Positions 10,073 through 20,989 of a stretch of 60,000 nucleotides of DNA are shown here, piece by piece. The notes below the pieces were generated by a model. It searched no databases. It was not told the DNA's origin and saw nothing but the letters and a program-made list of their open reading frames with translations. Within the stretch, counting starts at the first letter, position 1. The number at the start of each line of letters is the position of its first letter. Origin of the DNA: Prorocentrum cordatum (lineage: Eukaryota; Sar; Dinophyceae; Prorocentrales; Prorocentraceae); the NCBI GenBank assembly GCA_963575745.1, contig CAUYUJ010003392.1:70001-130000 (forward strand). The letters run 5' to 3'. The position numbers were made by a program, and so were the translations under genes.

Positions 10073-10320
10073 GGCCTCCTAGATGGGGTCGGAGTAGATG
10101 GGGTCGAAGGATCGCGCCGTATCGGCGATACATCGGCGATTCATCGGCGATGCATCGGCGATGCATCGGCGATGCACTGGCGATGCATCGTCGACGTCGG
10201 CGATGCATTGGCGACTTCGACCTGAAGCAAATCGGGCCCTACATCGAGCCGCATCGGCGATGCATCGGCGATGCGGCGCGATCCTCCGACCACATCTACT
10301 CCGACCCCATCTAGGAGGCC
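10073..10320. mobile_element. foldback element with TAGA target duplication
   Basis: Left arm GGCCTCCTAGATGGGGTCGG (continuing AGTAGATGGGGTCG, GGATCGCGCCG) is inverted at the right end (CGGCGCGATCCTCC ... CCATCTAGGAGGCC). Arms are about 48 bp with few mismatches. The centre is a run of CATCGGCGATG units, which are themselves self-complementary. Both ends are flanked by TAGA (10069-10072 and 10321-10324). Non-coding; 248 bp. Confidence 0.8.
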
Positions 10321-10429
10321 TAGAGCCAGCCACCCCAGAGGGCGGGGTGGCGGGCGGCGCCCCGAACGGGGCGCCTTCCGGGGGAGGGGGGGCTCCCGGC
10401 CTTCCCGTCCTTCACAGCCCCGCGCCGTG

Positions 10430-11035
10430 AGAGGAGGAGGAGAGGAGGATGAGGAGGAGGATGAGGATGAGGATGAGGATGAGGATGAGGATGAGGATGA
10501 GGATGAGGATGAGGAGGAGGAGCGGAGGAGCAGCAGGAAGAGGAGAAGAGGAGGAGGAGGAGAAGCAGCAGGAAGAGGAAAAGAGGAGGAGGAGGGGGAG
10601 GAGGAGGAGGAGGGAGGAGACGGAGGGGGGGGGGCATGCCGCTGCCGCCCCGCTGCGCCTCGAGGACGTCGCACACGAAGCAGCGCGCGAGGCGGCTCGC
10701 GCCCAGCGGGCCCGCCCGGACGCGGCACGTAACCTGCGGGAGAGGCGGGCGCATCGCAGGGGGACGCGTCGACCCCTGGAGGAGGAGGAGGAGGAGGAGG
10801 AGGAGGAGGAGGAGGAGGAGGAGGAGGAGGAGGAGGAGGAGGAGGACGAGGAGGAGGAGGAGAAGGAGAAGGAGGAGGAGGAGGACCTGAGGAGGAGGAG
10901 GAGGAGGAATTGGACGAGGAGATGATGAGGAGGAGGAGGAGAATGGAGGAAGAGAGATGAGGACGAGGAGGAGGAGGAGGACCTGAGGAGGAGGAGGAGG
11001 AGGAGGAGGAGGAGGAGGAGGGCTACGCGCAGGAG
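10430..11035. repeat. GGA and GAGGAT purine arrays
   Basis: 10430-10630 and 10780-11030 are purine tracts. The first contains a GAGGAT hexamer run (about 10448-10515). They are separated by about 150 bp of unique GC-rich sequence (10640-10780). Long frames across them are low-complexity artefacts. Confidence 0.9.
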
Positions 11036-11104
11036 CGGCCCTGAGCAAGGGTGACCTTTGGTGCGCGGCTCGTCGTTGAGCAGGGACCGACCGCCCCGGC
11101 ATTC

Positions 11105-11270
11105 CTATAAACTTACGAAGTGTTCTTAGAACCCGGAAATGTTCTTAAAACATAAACAATGTTCTTAGAACATAAACCCTATGTGTTAAAACAAGACAGT
11201 CCCAGCCAACAGTGTTCTAAGAACATTTCGTTGAAACCACAAAGGTTCTTAGAGCATTGATTGATAGGCC
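11105..11270. repeat. clustered GTTCTTAGAAC palindromes
   Basis: An AT-rich island in GC-rich surroundings with at least four copies of GTTCTTAGAAC or close variants (about 11121, 11160, 11212, 11247). Each is near-palindromic. One related GTTCTGAGAAC-type site lies near 37472. Could be a decayed element end or a protein-binding cluster; the sequence does not decide. Confidence 0.5.
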
Positions 11271-11279
11271 TATATGCAC

Positions 11280-11970
11280 GCCAGGACGCTTCGCCATTGC
11301 TTGACGTCGGGGGACGCGGGGTGGCCAAACCTGGGCGCGCACGCCGCTGCTACCGCTTGGCGCTCGGTTGTCGGGAGGCCCCACTGGACCCGCACCAGAG
11401 GTCACTCTGGCGAAAGGTCACTCCTACGTCGAGAGGTACAGTCAACACTGATGGTGAAGATGCAAGATGATGGTTTAAGTCCCTTAGACGCCCGTGTTGA
11501 AGCTTCTTCGAACGCGGCGGGCTCTCGAAAACAGTCAAGGAACGGATGCACGGGTACCCTTTGGGGAAGGTTCTCCATTACCACCGTCGGTTTTGACAGT
11601 ATGACAAGAGAACACATGTCGGCCCCTATCCCCGACCTCGTGGGGCTTTCGACCAGACCAGGGATTTGAGACCCAGCTTGGGGATGTACGCTACGGGGGC
11701 GTCCATTCTCGACACGGGGTGCGACCGAATGGCGCCCTGGGGCCCTGGGTGCGTATCCCCGAGTGCCCCTCCTTGTCTGAGCAGCTTGACCTCTCGTGGA
11801 AAAGTTAAGGGTGTGGGGGGCGAGCGGAACTCCTGGGAGGCTTTCCTAAGAACGACCAGCTGCTAGTCAGCCAAGCTTGGGGGTCATTGGGCCACACGAG
11901 GCTGGACTGAGCGCGGAGGGCGGAATCGAATTAAGCCAGAATGCGGGGGATGAGGCGGGAGAGTGCCAAA
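11280..11970. other. no gene recognised
   Basis: Mixed-composition sequence with short overlapping frames and no domain. No repeats apparent within the window. Confidence 0.4.
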
Positions 11971-11978
11971 TTAGGCCG

Positions 11979-12010
11979 GGTAAGGTTCAGCGCCGATGCT
12001 GAACCTTACC
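11979..12010. other. perfect 13-bp inverted repeat
   Basis: GGTAAGGTTCAGC, six-base loop GCCGAT, GCTGAACCTTACC. Isolated; function unknown. Confidence 0.75.
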
Positions 12011-12831
12011 TCCCAGGAGTTGCATCCGGCGGGGGAGAGACGAGGGACAAACGGCGAGGCGCGGACGTACGTCGGGAGATTTATCCTCCTCCTCCTCCTC
12101 CTCCTCCTCCTGGGTCTGCGCCCGGTCGCCAGCTCGTCGCTGCGCCGCACGCTGGATGACGCCTGCGGCCTTTCGCCGGGCAACGCGGTTATCGACCCGC
12201 GACCAACACCAGGTGTGACCAAACTGGGCCCTGTGTGCCCCCGCCGCAGCTCTCTGTGTCCTCCCCTGCTGGGGCTGTCCGTGTCCGGACGTGACGAGCT
12301 GTGTCGTGCGTCCAACGGTACGCGTTCCGTGCGCAAGACGATGCAACACCGAGTTTGCAAAAATCAAGTGGTTCTCTCGCCTTTCCTGAATGAATCCGTT
12401 GGCGTCTCCTTATCCAGCATCATGTGGGGATAATTCCATCGCATGTGAATGGTCTCCGCATAAGCCTCAAGCATTACATGTTGATGTGCCTTTCGACGTG
12501 GATGCCGACTTCAAGTTCGAACGAGAAGACGAGTTGACATCAGGATCACATCGATATCCAAATAAATGTGCACTTTGATGTGCATGTCGAAGTGGAGTTC
12601 GATAAGCGTGCCGGTTGCATTGCGAATTTTGTGGTTCGACGTGCACTCTGGCTTGCATGCCGATGTGCAAATCGACTCGCAATTCGATGTGTATGTGGAT
12701 GTTGATATTGACGGGCGCTTTCGTTGTACACACCATGTGAGCTATGGCACATAGCTGACACTGTGAGGATGTTCATTTCGGTTTGCTGTTGAACCGTCAT
12801 GGTGATGTTTCTTTTTGAATTCCAGATGCAG
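12011..12831. other. no firm gene; VDV-type repeats at 12470-12730
   Basis: Holds a TCC tract (12085-12112). From 12470 to 12730, loosely repeated GATGTG/GACGTGGATG-type motifs in the plus strand give short frames reading HVDVPFDVDADFKFE and FDVYVDVDIDG. The pattern could be a decayed repeat or a small exon; frames are short and interrupted, so no gene is claimed. Confidence 0.3.
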
Positions 12832-12841
12832 ATCTAGTATT

Positions 12842-13003
12842 AGGTCGGGCATGTCCCTCTACAGGCGGATCTTGGAGGACACATTGCAAATACCCTCGAA
12901 ATGTTCCAAACATGCTCAAAGATAAATCAAGAAGCGTCCCAAGACTGATATTGTACTACTTTTTTAAATAGATTCCTCCTGTACAGGGACAGGCCCGACA
13001 CAA
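12842..13003. mobile_element. short TIR element with 10-bp target duplication, copy 2
   Basis: Begins AGGTCGGGCATGTCCCTCTA (then CAGGCGGA) and ends with the inverse, TCCTCCTGTACAGGGACAGG then CCCGACACAA. ATCTAGTATT flanks it exactly on both sides (12832-12841 and 13004-13013). Non-coding, 162 bp. Related pieces occur at 9874-10034 (full), about 36296-36381 (right end) and 38646-38689 (left end). The end carries AGGT, so a splice donor could sit at the boundary. Confidence 0.85.
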
Positions 13004-13159
13004 ATCTAGTATTGTTCCCCACTGGAGATTGGGAGGACCAGGGGAAGTACCAGCGCGTGCCGTTGGCCGGCCCACGGACGTCGCAGCGTCTCTTGCGAGA
13101 GATTGCGCGGGGCTGGCAGCACACCAGACACCAACACCAAGAGCAGTGCGACCGATCTA

Positions 13160-13226
13160 CCCATATCTATATATATATATAGAGATAGATGTGTGCATAC
13201 ACACAAATATTATGCATACGTTACAA

Positions 13227-13258
<32 letters not shown>

Positions 13259-13335
13259 GTACATATACATACATATGTATATATATATATATATATATAT
13301 ATCGGGAGAGAGAGAGAGAGAGAGCGAGAGCCCCA
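13160..13335. repeat. TA microsatellite followed by GA microsatellite
   Basis: Two TA runs (about 13229-13250 and 13278-13302) with TACATA-type interruptions, then a GA run at 13305-13325. Frames translate only to Ile/Tyr runs. Confidence 0.95.
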
Positions 13336-13419
13336 TGCATTGATACACAAACAGTTATACATAGATGTATACACATAAAAGAAACGCGCGCGTGTGCTGC
13401 GCGCGCGCGTCTCGGTTCT

Positions 13420-13790
13420 AGCAAGATGTTGCGACGTTCTGGGGTTTGAAGCTTCGGAGCGCACAACAACTTCTATAAATCATGATCACTGAGCAAACAA
13501 GTCCTCTCGCTCCCTCACTTCTCCACGCTCCTTTTGGCTGTCAAAGGGGAGCACATTCTACGCGGCGGGAAAGCTGTTGCGGGCGCGGTGGACGTGTTCC
13601 ACTCGGCGTGCAACAATCAAACAATTAAACATGCAGCTGGCCGCAAGAAGAAAGAAGAAATCCGCATGATCCCACTTGGCCTGGATACCCCTTTGTTTCC
13701 CCACATCCAACATGGTAGTGCTGTTTTCTCTGAACACCCCCGCGAAGGAACCTCACACTTCACCCCCTCTCCTCCCCACTCACCCACGCA
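13420..13790. other. no gene recognised
   Basis: Mixed sequence between microsatellites, without domains or repeats that I can identify. Confidence 0.4.
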
Positions 13791-13811
13791 CGCACACAGT
13801 CACACACTTAT

Positions 13812-13826
13812 CATCATCAGCATCAG

Positions 13827-13864
<38 letters not shown>

Positions 13865-14060
13865 CCATTCACTCACTCACTGACTCACTCACTCACTCAC
13901 TCACTGACACACTCTAGCACTCACTCAAACATCATCGTCAGCGTCCTCATGAGCATCATTCCCTTGCACGCTCACTCTCATCACCATCGTCACCATTACC
14001 ATCATCATCACCATCATCACTCTCACGCTCGCAAACTCGCACACTCACGCTCTCGTCAAT
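13812..14060. repeat. ATC and ACTC microsatellites
   Basis: CATCATCAT run at 13813-13862, ACTC tetranucleotide run at 13868-13925, and a second CAT/CAC-rich segment to about 14055. Confidence 0.95.
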
Positions 14061-14119
14061 AACATGATGGTGACAATGATCATCATCATAATCACCCTCC
14101 CCCACACCCATACCCTCAT

Positions 14120-14290
14120 GAGTACATCAGGGGGGGACTTCGTCAAGCTAGAGAATGGAGGAAATCTCAGGCGGGAGCATCGTCTGTGAGTGAATTGCGA
14201 TCAAGCCTCAGGCGGGAACCCCTCCCTATGGGGCCCGCAGCTCACGTTTTTTACCTAACAGCTTTTGCTGATAGGTTTCTAGTGGGATCA
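14120..14290. repeat. outlying copy of the ~160-bp satellite
   Basis: Contains GGAGGAAATCTCAGGCGGGA, GTGAGTGAATTGCGAT and CTCACGTTTTTTACC-like blocks in the same order as units of the array at 16600-18150. It is separated from that array by about 2.3 kb of other satellites. Confidence 0.7.
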
Positions 14291-14364
14291 AAAGAGAACA
14301 TCTTGACGCCCCAGGGGGGTCTGGGCGGGATCCGGACAAGGAACCGGACAAAAGTGCAGCCCCA

Positions 14365-14890
14365 GGAATCCTCAGGAATCCTTGGGAATTCTTAAGAATC
14401 CTTAGGAATCCATTCCCAGAACACCATTCCCAGGCAACATTTTGAATGCCCGGAGCCAACTGTAGGCCACTTCGTGTTCTTCGTGTTCCCACAACACCAT
14501 TCCAAGGCCACATTTGGAATGCCCGGATCCAAGTGTAGGCCACTTCGTGTTCTTCGTGATCCCAGAACACCATTCCAGGGCCACATTTTGAATGCCCGGA
14601 GCCAAACTGTAGGCCACTTCGTGTTCTTCGTGATCCCGGAACACCATTCCAGGGCCACATTTTGAATGCCCGGAGCCAAAGGTAGGCCACTTCGTGTTCT
14701 TCGTGTTCCCAGAACACCATTCCCAGGCCACATTATGAATGCCCGGAGCCAACTGTAGGCCACTTCGTGTTCTTCGTGTTCCCGGAACACCATTCCTGTA
14801 CCATATTTTGATTGCCCGGAGCCAACTGCGGGCCACTTCGTGATCTTCGTGTTCCGAGAAAACAAGTCCTGTGCCATATTTTGAATGCGC
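14365..14890. repeat. 73-bp satellite, about 6.5 copies
   Basis: GAATGCCCGG-type anchors fall at 14444, 14517, 14590, 14664, 14737, 14810 and 14883, a strict 73-74 bp period. Each unit carries GTAGGCCACTTCGTGTTCTT and AACACCATTCC. It starts from a GGAATCCTTAGG-type segment (14365-14412). Confidence 0.95.
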
Positions 14891-16275
14891 GAGCTGAGGC
14901 AGGCTGAGGCCGAGGCACGCTGAGACTGAGGCAGGCTGAGGCTGAGGCTGAGGCACGCCGAGGCAGGCTGAGGCAGAGGCTGAGGCAGGCTGAGGCTGAG
15001 GCAGGCTGAGGCTGAGGCTGACGCAGGCTGAGGCTGAGGCATGCTGAAGTTGAGGCTGAGGCAGGCTGAGGCTGAGGCAGGCTGAGACTGAGGCTGAGGC
15101 AGGCTGAGGCTGAGGCTGAGGCTGATGCAGGCTGAGGCTGAGATTCTGACACTGAGGCTGAGGCAGGCTGAGGCTGAGGCTGAGGCAAGCCGAGGCAGGC
15201 TGAGGCTGAGGCTGAAGCTGAGGCAGGCTCAGGCTGAGGCTGAGGCTGAGGCTGAGGCAAGCTGCGGCTGAGGCAGACTGAGGCTGAGGCTGGTGCGGGC
15301 TGAGGCTGAGGCAGGCTGAGGCTGAGGCTGGGGCAGGCTGAGGCTGAGGCTGAGGCCGAGGCAGGCTGAGGCTGAGGCCGAAGCAAGCCGAGGCAGGCTA
15401 AGGCTGAGGCTGAGGGTGATGCTGAGGCAGGCTGAGGCTGAAACAGGCTGAGGCTGAGGCTGAAGCTGAGCTGAGGCTGACGCAGGCTGAGGCTGAGGCA
15501 GGCTGAGGCTGAGGCTGAGGCTGATGCAGGCTGAAGCTGAGAGGCTGACGCTGAGGCTGAGGCAGGCTGAGGCTGAGGCTGAGACCGAGGCAGGCTGTGG
15601 CTGAGGCTGAGGCAAGCCGAAGCAGGCTGAGGCTGAGGCTGAGGCTGAGGCTGAGGCTGAGGCAGTGGCTGAGGTAAAGGCAAGCTGCGGCCAAGGCAGG
15701 CTGAGGCTGAGGCTGATGCAGGCTGAGGCTGAGGCAGGCTGAGGCTGATGCAGGCTGAGGCTGATGCAGGCTGAGGCTGGGGCTGAGGCTGATGCAGGCT
15801 GAGGCTGAGGCAGGCTGAGGCTGAGGCTGAGGCAGGCTGAGGCTGAGGCTGAGGCAGGCTGAGGCCGAGGCTGAGGCTGAGGCAAGCCAATGAAGGCTGA
15901 GGCTGAGGCTGACGCTGAGGCAGGCTGAGGCTGAGGCTGAGGCTGAGGCTGAGGCTGAGGCTGAGGTAAGCTGCGGCTGGGGCAGGCTGAGGCTGAGGCT
16001 GATGCAGGCTGAAGCTGAGGCAGGCTGAGGCTGAGGCCGAGGCAGGCAGAGGCTGAGGAGGCTGATGCAGGCTGAGGCTGAGGCAGGCTGAGGCTGAGGC
16101 TGGGGCAGGCTGAGGCTGAGGCTGAGGCTGAGGCAGGCTGAGGCTGAGGCCGAGGCAAGCCGAGGCAGGCTGAGGCAGATGCTGAGGCTGATGCTGAGGC
16201 AGGCTGAGGCTGAGACAGGCTGAGGCTGAGGCTGAGGCAGGCTGAGGCTGAGGCAGGCTGAGGCTGAGGCCGAGG
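14890..16275. repeat. GGCTGA/GGCAGGCTGA hexanucleotide satellite
   Basis: About 1.4 kb of GGCTGA units with interspersed GGCA insertions. It is open in several minus frames as Pro-Gln/Ala-Ser/Ser-Leu repeats. These are composition artefacts, not proteins. Confidence 0.97.
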
Positions 16276-16445
16276 CAGGCGAATCCTTCGGATTCCTTAG
16301 GGTTCCCTAGGAATCCTCAGGAATCCCTCGGAAGCCCTAGGAATCAGGATTCCTAAGGATTCCAAAGGTTTCCTATGGATTCCTAAGGATGCCTAAGGAT
16401 GCCTTAGGAATCCCTAGGAATCCTTAGGATTCCATTGGATCCTAA
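16276..16445. repeat. GGAATCCTTAGGATTCC palindromic cluster
   Basis: A run of GGAATCC, CTTAGGA and GGATTCC variants forming overlapping short palindromes. The same motif occurs on the other side of the satellites at 14365-14412, so related sequence brackets the 73-bp and GGCTGA arrays. Confidence 0.75.
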
Positions 16446-16599
16446 GGCCGTTGCCACTGCGACTGTCATTGCGAATGCGACTGCGACTGCTAGAACAGCA
16501 GAATTCTACAACTGGATTCTCACCTGAATCTTAATGAGAATGCTTGCAGATATACTTATACACATCGCTGTTAGGTTGCTTTGCCGGGATATTTGTTTT

Positions 16600-18150
16600 G
16601 CCCAGGCGGGTCATCGGGATCTTGTGACCGTCGTGACGTTTGGGCTCCTGCGGCTTGAATATGGAGGAAATCTCCGGCGGGAGCTTTGTCTGTGTGAATC
16701 TGACAAAATCTCAGGCGGGAGCCCCCTGCCTATGGGTCCTGCACTTCATGTGTTTTATCAGAGCGGGTCATCGGGATCCTGTAACTGTCATCATGTTTGG
16801 GCTCCCGCGGCATGACTACGGAGGAAATTTCAGGCGGGCGCCTCTTTTGTGAGCGACTTGCGAGGAAACCTCAGGCGAGAACCCCCTGTCTATGGGTCCC
16901 GCGCCTCATGTTTTCAATCCGAACGGGTCATCGGGATCCGGTACTTGTCATCACATTTTGGGTTCCTCAGGATGAAACTCTGAGGGGGTCTCAGGCGGGA
17001 GCTTCGTCTGCAAATGCATTGCAAGGGGATCTCAAGCGGGAACCACCTGCTTATGGGTCCCGCGCCGAACGTGCTTAAACCTAGCGGGTAGTCGGGATTC
17101 TGTTACTGCCATCATAGTTGGGCTGTTCAGACCTGAGTATTGAGGGAGTCTCCGGCGGGAGCTTTGCGTGCTAGCGAATTGCGAAGACAATTCAAGCGAA
17201 AACCATATGCCTATGGGTCCCGCGCATCACGTTTCTTGATCCAAGCGGGCCATCGGGGATCCTGTAACACTCGTCGTTTGCGTGTCTTTCAGGCCTGGGT
17301 GCGGTTGTGAGTGAGCGGGTCGCGAACAAAAAATCAGGCGGGAGCCGCTTCCCGATGGGTCGTCCCACACCTCACGTTTTTAATCCGGACGGGGCATCGG
17401 GATCTGGTAACTGTTTGGGTCTTGAATATGGAAGACATCTCCGGCAAGAGCCTCGTCTGTGAGTGGATTGCGACGAAATCTCATGCGGGCGCACCGTGCC
17501 TATGGGTCCCGCAAATCAAGTTTCTAATTCGAGCGAGTCATCGGGATCATGCAACTGTCGTGACTTCTGGGCTCCCCGAGCCTGAATCTTGAGGACGTCT
17601 CACACGGGAACCTCTTCTGCGAATGACTTGCGAGGGGGTCTCAGGCGGGAACCCCCTCCGTTTGGGTTCAGCCCTTCGAGTTCTCAACCGAGCGGGTCTT
17701 TGAAACATTGTACATGTCGTCACTTGTTGGCTTTTCAAACCTGAGTATGGGGGAAGTATCAGGCGGGAATTTCGTCTAAGAGTGGGCGCGATGAAAGTAA
17801 AGGCAAGAGCCCTTCCTCCATCGGGCCCGCCCTTTACGTTGGCAATCCGAACGGGCCATCGAGACTTGTAACCGTTATACGTTTTCGAAAACTTGTAACA
17901 GTCGTCCTTGTTCGGCTCCTGTGGATTGAATATGGAAGAAGTCTCACGCGGGGGGTTAGTCTGTAAGTGGGCAGCGAAGAAATATCAAGCGGGAGCCCCG
18001 CCCTTTCTGGGGCCCGCGCTCTACGTTGGTAATCTGAGCGGGTCCTCGGCGAACTGTGCAAGGCATAGCACTTGAGCACCCCAAAGGGCACACCAAAAGG
18101 CGTCCCTCACGCGTGAATGATTTGCAAGGAAGCCTCATACGGGAGCCCCC
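16600..18150. repeat. ~160-bp satellite, about ten copies
   Basis: The anchor TCATCGGGAT (and variants) recurs at about 16611, 16768, 16928, 17089, 17250, 17393, 17538, 17697, 17857 and 18041, mostly 157-161 bp apart with two ~144-bp and one ~184-bp steps. Units share TCAGGCGGGAGC, CTATGGGTCCCGC and TCACGTTTTT. Copies are well diverged, so the array is old. Confidence 0.9.
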
Positions 18151-18154
18151 TCCC

Positions 18155-18720
18155 TGGTCACAAGTCGCTCGAGGAACTCGACAAGGCAGCGGTGGACTCC
18201 GGGGCTGAAGCGGAACAGCCCGCGGCATAGCTGAATTCCGTGTTGCCTCCCGCCTGGGCGCGGCCGCGACTAACTCGGTGCGTGCGGGGTTGTCCCAACG
18301 GCTTGCTTTGGCGCCCCAGCGGCTCGCGGGGTTGTCCCAGCGGCCGTTGCCCCGACGGCTTCGCGATTTTGCCATCGGAGAACGCGCCCCTGCCGGGCGC
18401 GGCGGCGAGAGCGCAGATGGAAATCGGCATGCGCCCCCCGGCCAACAGAAAAGAAAGGTGCATGAGGAAAACAGGCGGGATGGAGATGAGACGGGGGGGG
18501 AAGGAGGAGGAGGAGGTCGTGGAGAAGGAAGAGAAGGAGAAGAAGGAACAGGACGAAGAGGAGGACATTGAAACAGGAGGGCGAGCAGGAGGAGGAGAAG
18601 GAGGATGAAGAAGACAAGGAGGATGAGGAAGAGGCGGAACAGAGGGTGAGATGGGGGGCTTCGGCCAGGGCGAAGAGGAGGAAAAAGCGGAGGGCATTCG
18701 AAATAGATGATCATATGGGG
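18155..18720 (-). repeat. dispersed repeat with pyrimidine core, copy in minus orientation
   Basis: Its minus-strand translation (GKIAKPSGQRPLGQPREP, QAGGNTEFSYAAGCSASAPE) aligns with the plus-strand translation of 24700-25245 (GEIAQPSGTAPRAW, RAGGSTKPSSAANCPASALE). The two segments are therefore copies of one element in opposite orientation. Each carries a TCC-rich tract. Whether it ever encoded protein is unclear. Confidence 0.5.
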
Positions 18721-19245
18721 TCGTACCGTCAGAATAATTTCATTTCCAGAGGGGCGCCTCGAGAAAACAAAGCACACACGCACAGCAGCAGCTCGAGTGT
18801 CCAACACGGGAGGTGGGGGGGTGGCCCCAATGCTTAACCCACCCGCTTGACGCAGCCACTAAAAGCAGCCAAGACATGGTTATTGGGGAGGGGGGGGGCC
18901 GGGGGCCCGCGCCGATAATCGAAATAAGACATAAAAACAGCTGCCTCTCAAGACGGCTCAATGGGGCCCGATTTCGGCACACCCCTCACGCACTGTGCGC
19001 CTACCCAAGGCCTCGACGACCCAGATCGTCCACAGCCCACCTGGAGCAAACCCAATGCCAACCCAGGGACTGCCAGAGGCCTGCCCAAGGTCAGCCCGAC
19101 GGCCTATCCATCGCCTTCCCACGGCGGCCAGAGGACAGAGACAGGAGGCAGAAAGAAATATGGAGAAACACAAACCTCTCTTGAGCCGTCTCGGGGTCAT
19201 CCTGGGACGTGCCGGGACCGTTTTCGTGTTTATCCTCACGCTGTG
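18721..19245. other. no gene recognised
   Basis: Mixed GC-rich sequence, frames without domains on either strand. Confidence 0.4.
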
Positions 19246-19560
19246 ATGGCATGCCAATCATTTTGGGGCCTCTTGGGGGTGGGGTCTCCTGGGGGCTTTC
19301 CGGAGGCCTTCCGGGGTGTCCTGGGGGCCTCGTTGTGCACTCTTTTTGGCCTCCAGGGGGCCTCTTCGGCTTGTTCTGTTGGGCGCCTGTTGGCGGCCTC
19401 GGGGGCCATATTTGGGCAGGGGGCTCCGCATTCCAGCTCGGGTTCCCCCTCTTGGGCCCATCTTGGTGCCCTCTTGGGCCGTCTTCGGGTCTTCTCGGTC
19501 CAGCTTGGAGCCCTCTTGGGCCGTCTAGGGGCACTCTTGCCACTTGGGCAATGTCGGGGC
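19246..19560 (-). repeat. AAGAGGCCCC repeat family, reverse orientation
   Basis: GGCCTCTTGGGGG/CCTCTTGGGCC-type sequence, the reverse complement of the purine-rich AAGAGGCCCC repeats at 35.7-39.4 kb. Confidence 0.6.
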
Positions 19561-19575
19561 GATTTTGGAGACCTC

Positions 19576-19579
19576 TCCT

Positions 19580-19610
<31 letters not shown>

Positions 19611-19661
19611 CTCTCTCTCTCTCTCTACATGTATGTATGTATATATATATGTGTATATGTG

Positions 19662-19699
<38 letters not shown>

Positions 19700-19704
19700 C
19701 GTGA
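19576..19704. repeat. compound CT / TA / GA microsatellite
   Basis: CT runs (19576-19626), then GTATGTATATA-type sequence, then a GA run (19675-19700). The CT and GA arms are complementary, so the whole block can fold as one hairpin. Confidence 0.9.
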
Positions 19705-19739
19705 TCCACCGCCGCTTTACTGTGGAAAATTGCCAACTT

Positions 19740-20890
19740 TTTCCTCAGGAACCCGGGGGTCCCCACCCCCCTCCGACCCCCCCCCCTGCTGGAACCCCCC
19801 CCCCCTTCCCCCGGCAAACCCCCCCCCCACCCTAACCACTCCCCCCCCCCACCCTAACCCCTCCCCCCCCCCCCTCTCCGAAAAAAACCGGGGGGGGTCA
19901 CTACCGGTTCGAACCCCTCCCCCCCCCCCCTCCGGATCCGGAAAAACCGAGGGGGTCACTACCGGTTCGAACCCCCCCCCCCTCCTCGAAAACCGGAGGG
20001 GGGTCACTACCCGGTTCGACCCCCCCCCCACCCCACGCACCGCCAGCAAACGACTCCCAGTCCCTACCACCGTCCGCATCACATCCCCCACTGTTGTTCC
20101 CAGCACCACTGTCCTCACCACAACTGTCCCCACTGGTTCCACCACCGTCCCTACTGTCCCCACCAGTGCCCCGACCACTGTCGCACTGTCCCCACTGTTC
20201 CCACCACTGTTCCCACCACGATTCCACTCTCCCCACTGTCTCCATGGACCCAACCACTGCCTATCCCCACTGTCCCCGGGCCACTGTCCCACTGATTCCT
20301 CCGCTGTCCCACTGAGCTGTCCCACTGTTCCCACAACTGTCCCCACCACTGTCCCCACTGTGCCCCTGTCCCATTGTCCCACCGCCGTCCTCGCCACCGC
20401 CTTCACCACTGTCCCCACCACCATTGTACACTCCACTGTCCCACTGTTTCCACCTCATTCCCGCTGTCCCCACACCACTGTCCCACCACCACCGTCCCCA
20501 CCACTGTCCACTGTCCCCCCTGTTCCCACCATTGTCCCCACCACTGTCCCCACCACTACCGTCCCCACCACTGTCCCACTGTCCCACTGTCCCCACCACT
20601 GTCCCGCTGTCCCCTCACCACTGTCCCCACCAACACCGTCCCCACCACTGTCCGCACCCCCACTCGGTTTTCGAGGGGGGGGTGGGGGGAGGGGTTCGAA
20701 CCGGTAGTGACCCCCCCCGGTTTTCGAGGGGGAGGGGGGTGGGGGGGCTCGAACCGGTAGTGACCCCCCCCCCCTTTTCATGATGAACGGGGGGGGGAGG
20801 GGTTCGAACCGGTAGTGACCCCCCCCGGTTTTCCGGAGGGGGGGGGGAGGGGTTCGAACCGGTAGTGACCCCCCCCGGTTTTCCGCCAGC
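19740..20890. repeat. large inverted satellite with GGTTCGAACC units
   Basis: Left side (about 19890-20020): three units with GGGGTCACTACCGGTTCGAAC facing one way. Right side (about 20670-20885): four units with the reverse complement, GTTCGAACCGGTAGTGACCC. The centre (20090-20665) is a degenerate CCCACCACTGTCC minisatellite. The arms form an imperfect palindrome over a kilobase. No coding content is credible. Confidence 0.85.
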
Positions 20891-20989
20891 AGCGGCAGAA
20901 CATGACATCGCGCGCGCGTCGCACGCGCTCAACGGCTAGCTAAGTTGGGCGCCAGACCAGGAATTGACATCTTAGGGGAACAGCCTTTC

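Noticed and set aside
8082-11102. Large poly-Glu, poly-Pro and poly-Arg frames over purine tracts
   Set aside because: Pure low-complexity trinucleotide expansion, open in all frames; no start context or neighbouring coding sequence.
14733-16158. 385- and 309-codon minus frames (Pro-Gln/Ala-Ser repeats)
   Set aside because: Translation of the GGCTGA satellite, not a protein gene.
19890-20885. tRNA genes suggested by repeated GGTTCGAACC
   Set aside because: No acceptor, D-arm or anticodon arm can be folded around it; the 10-mer is a palindrome within a satellite unit.
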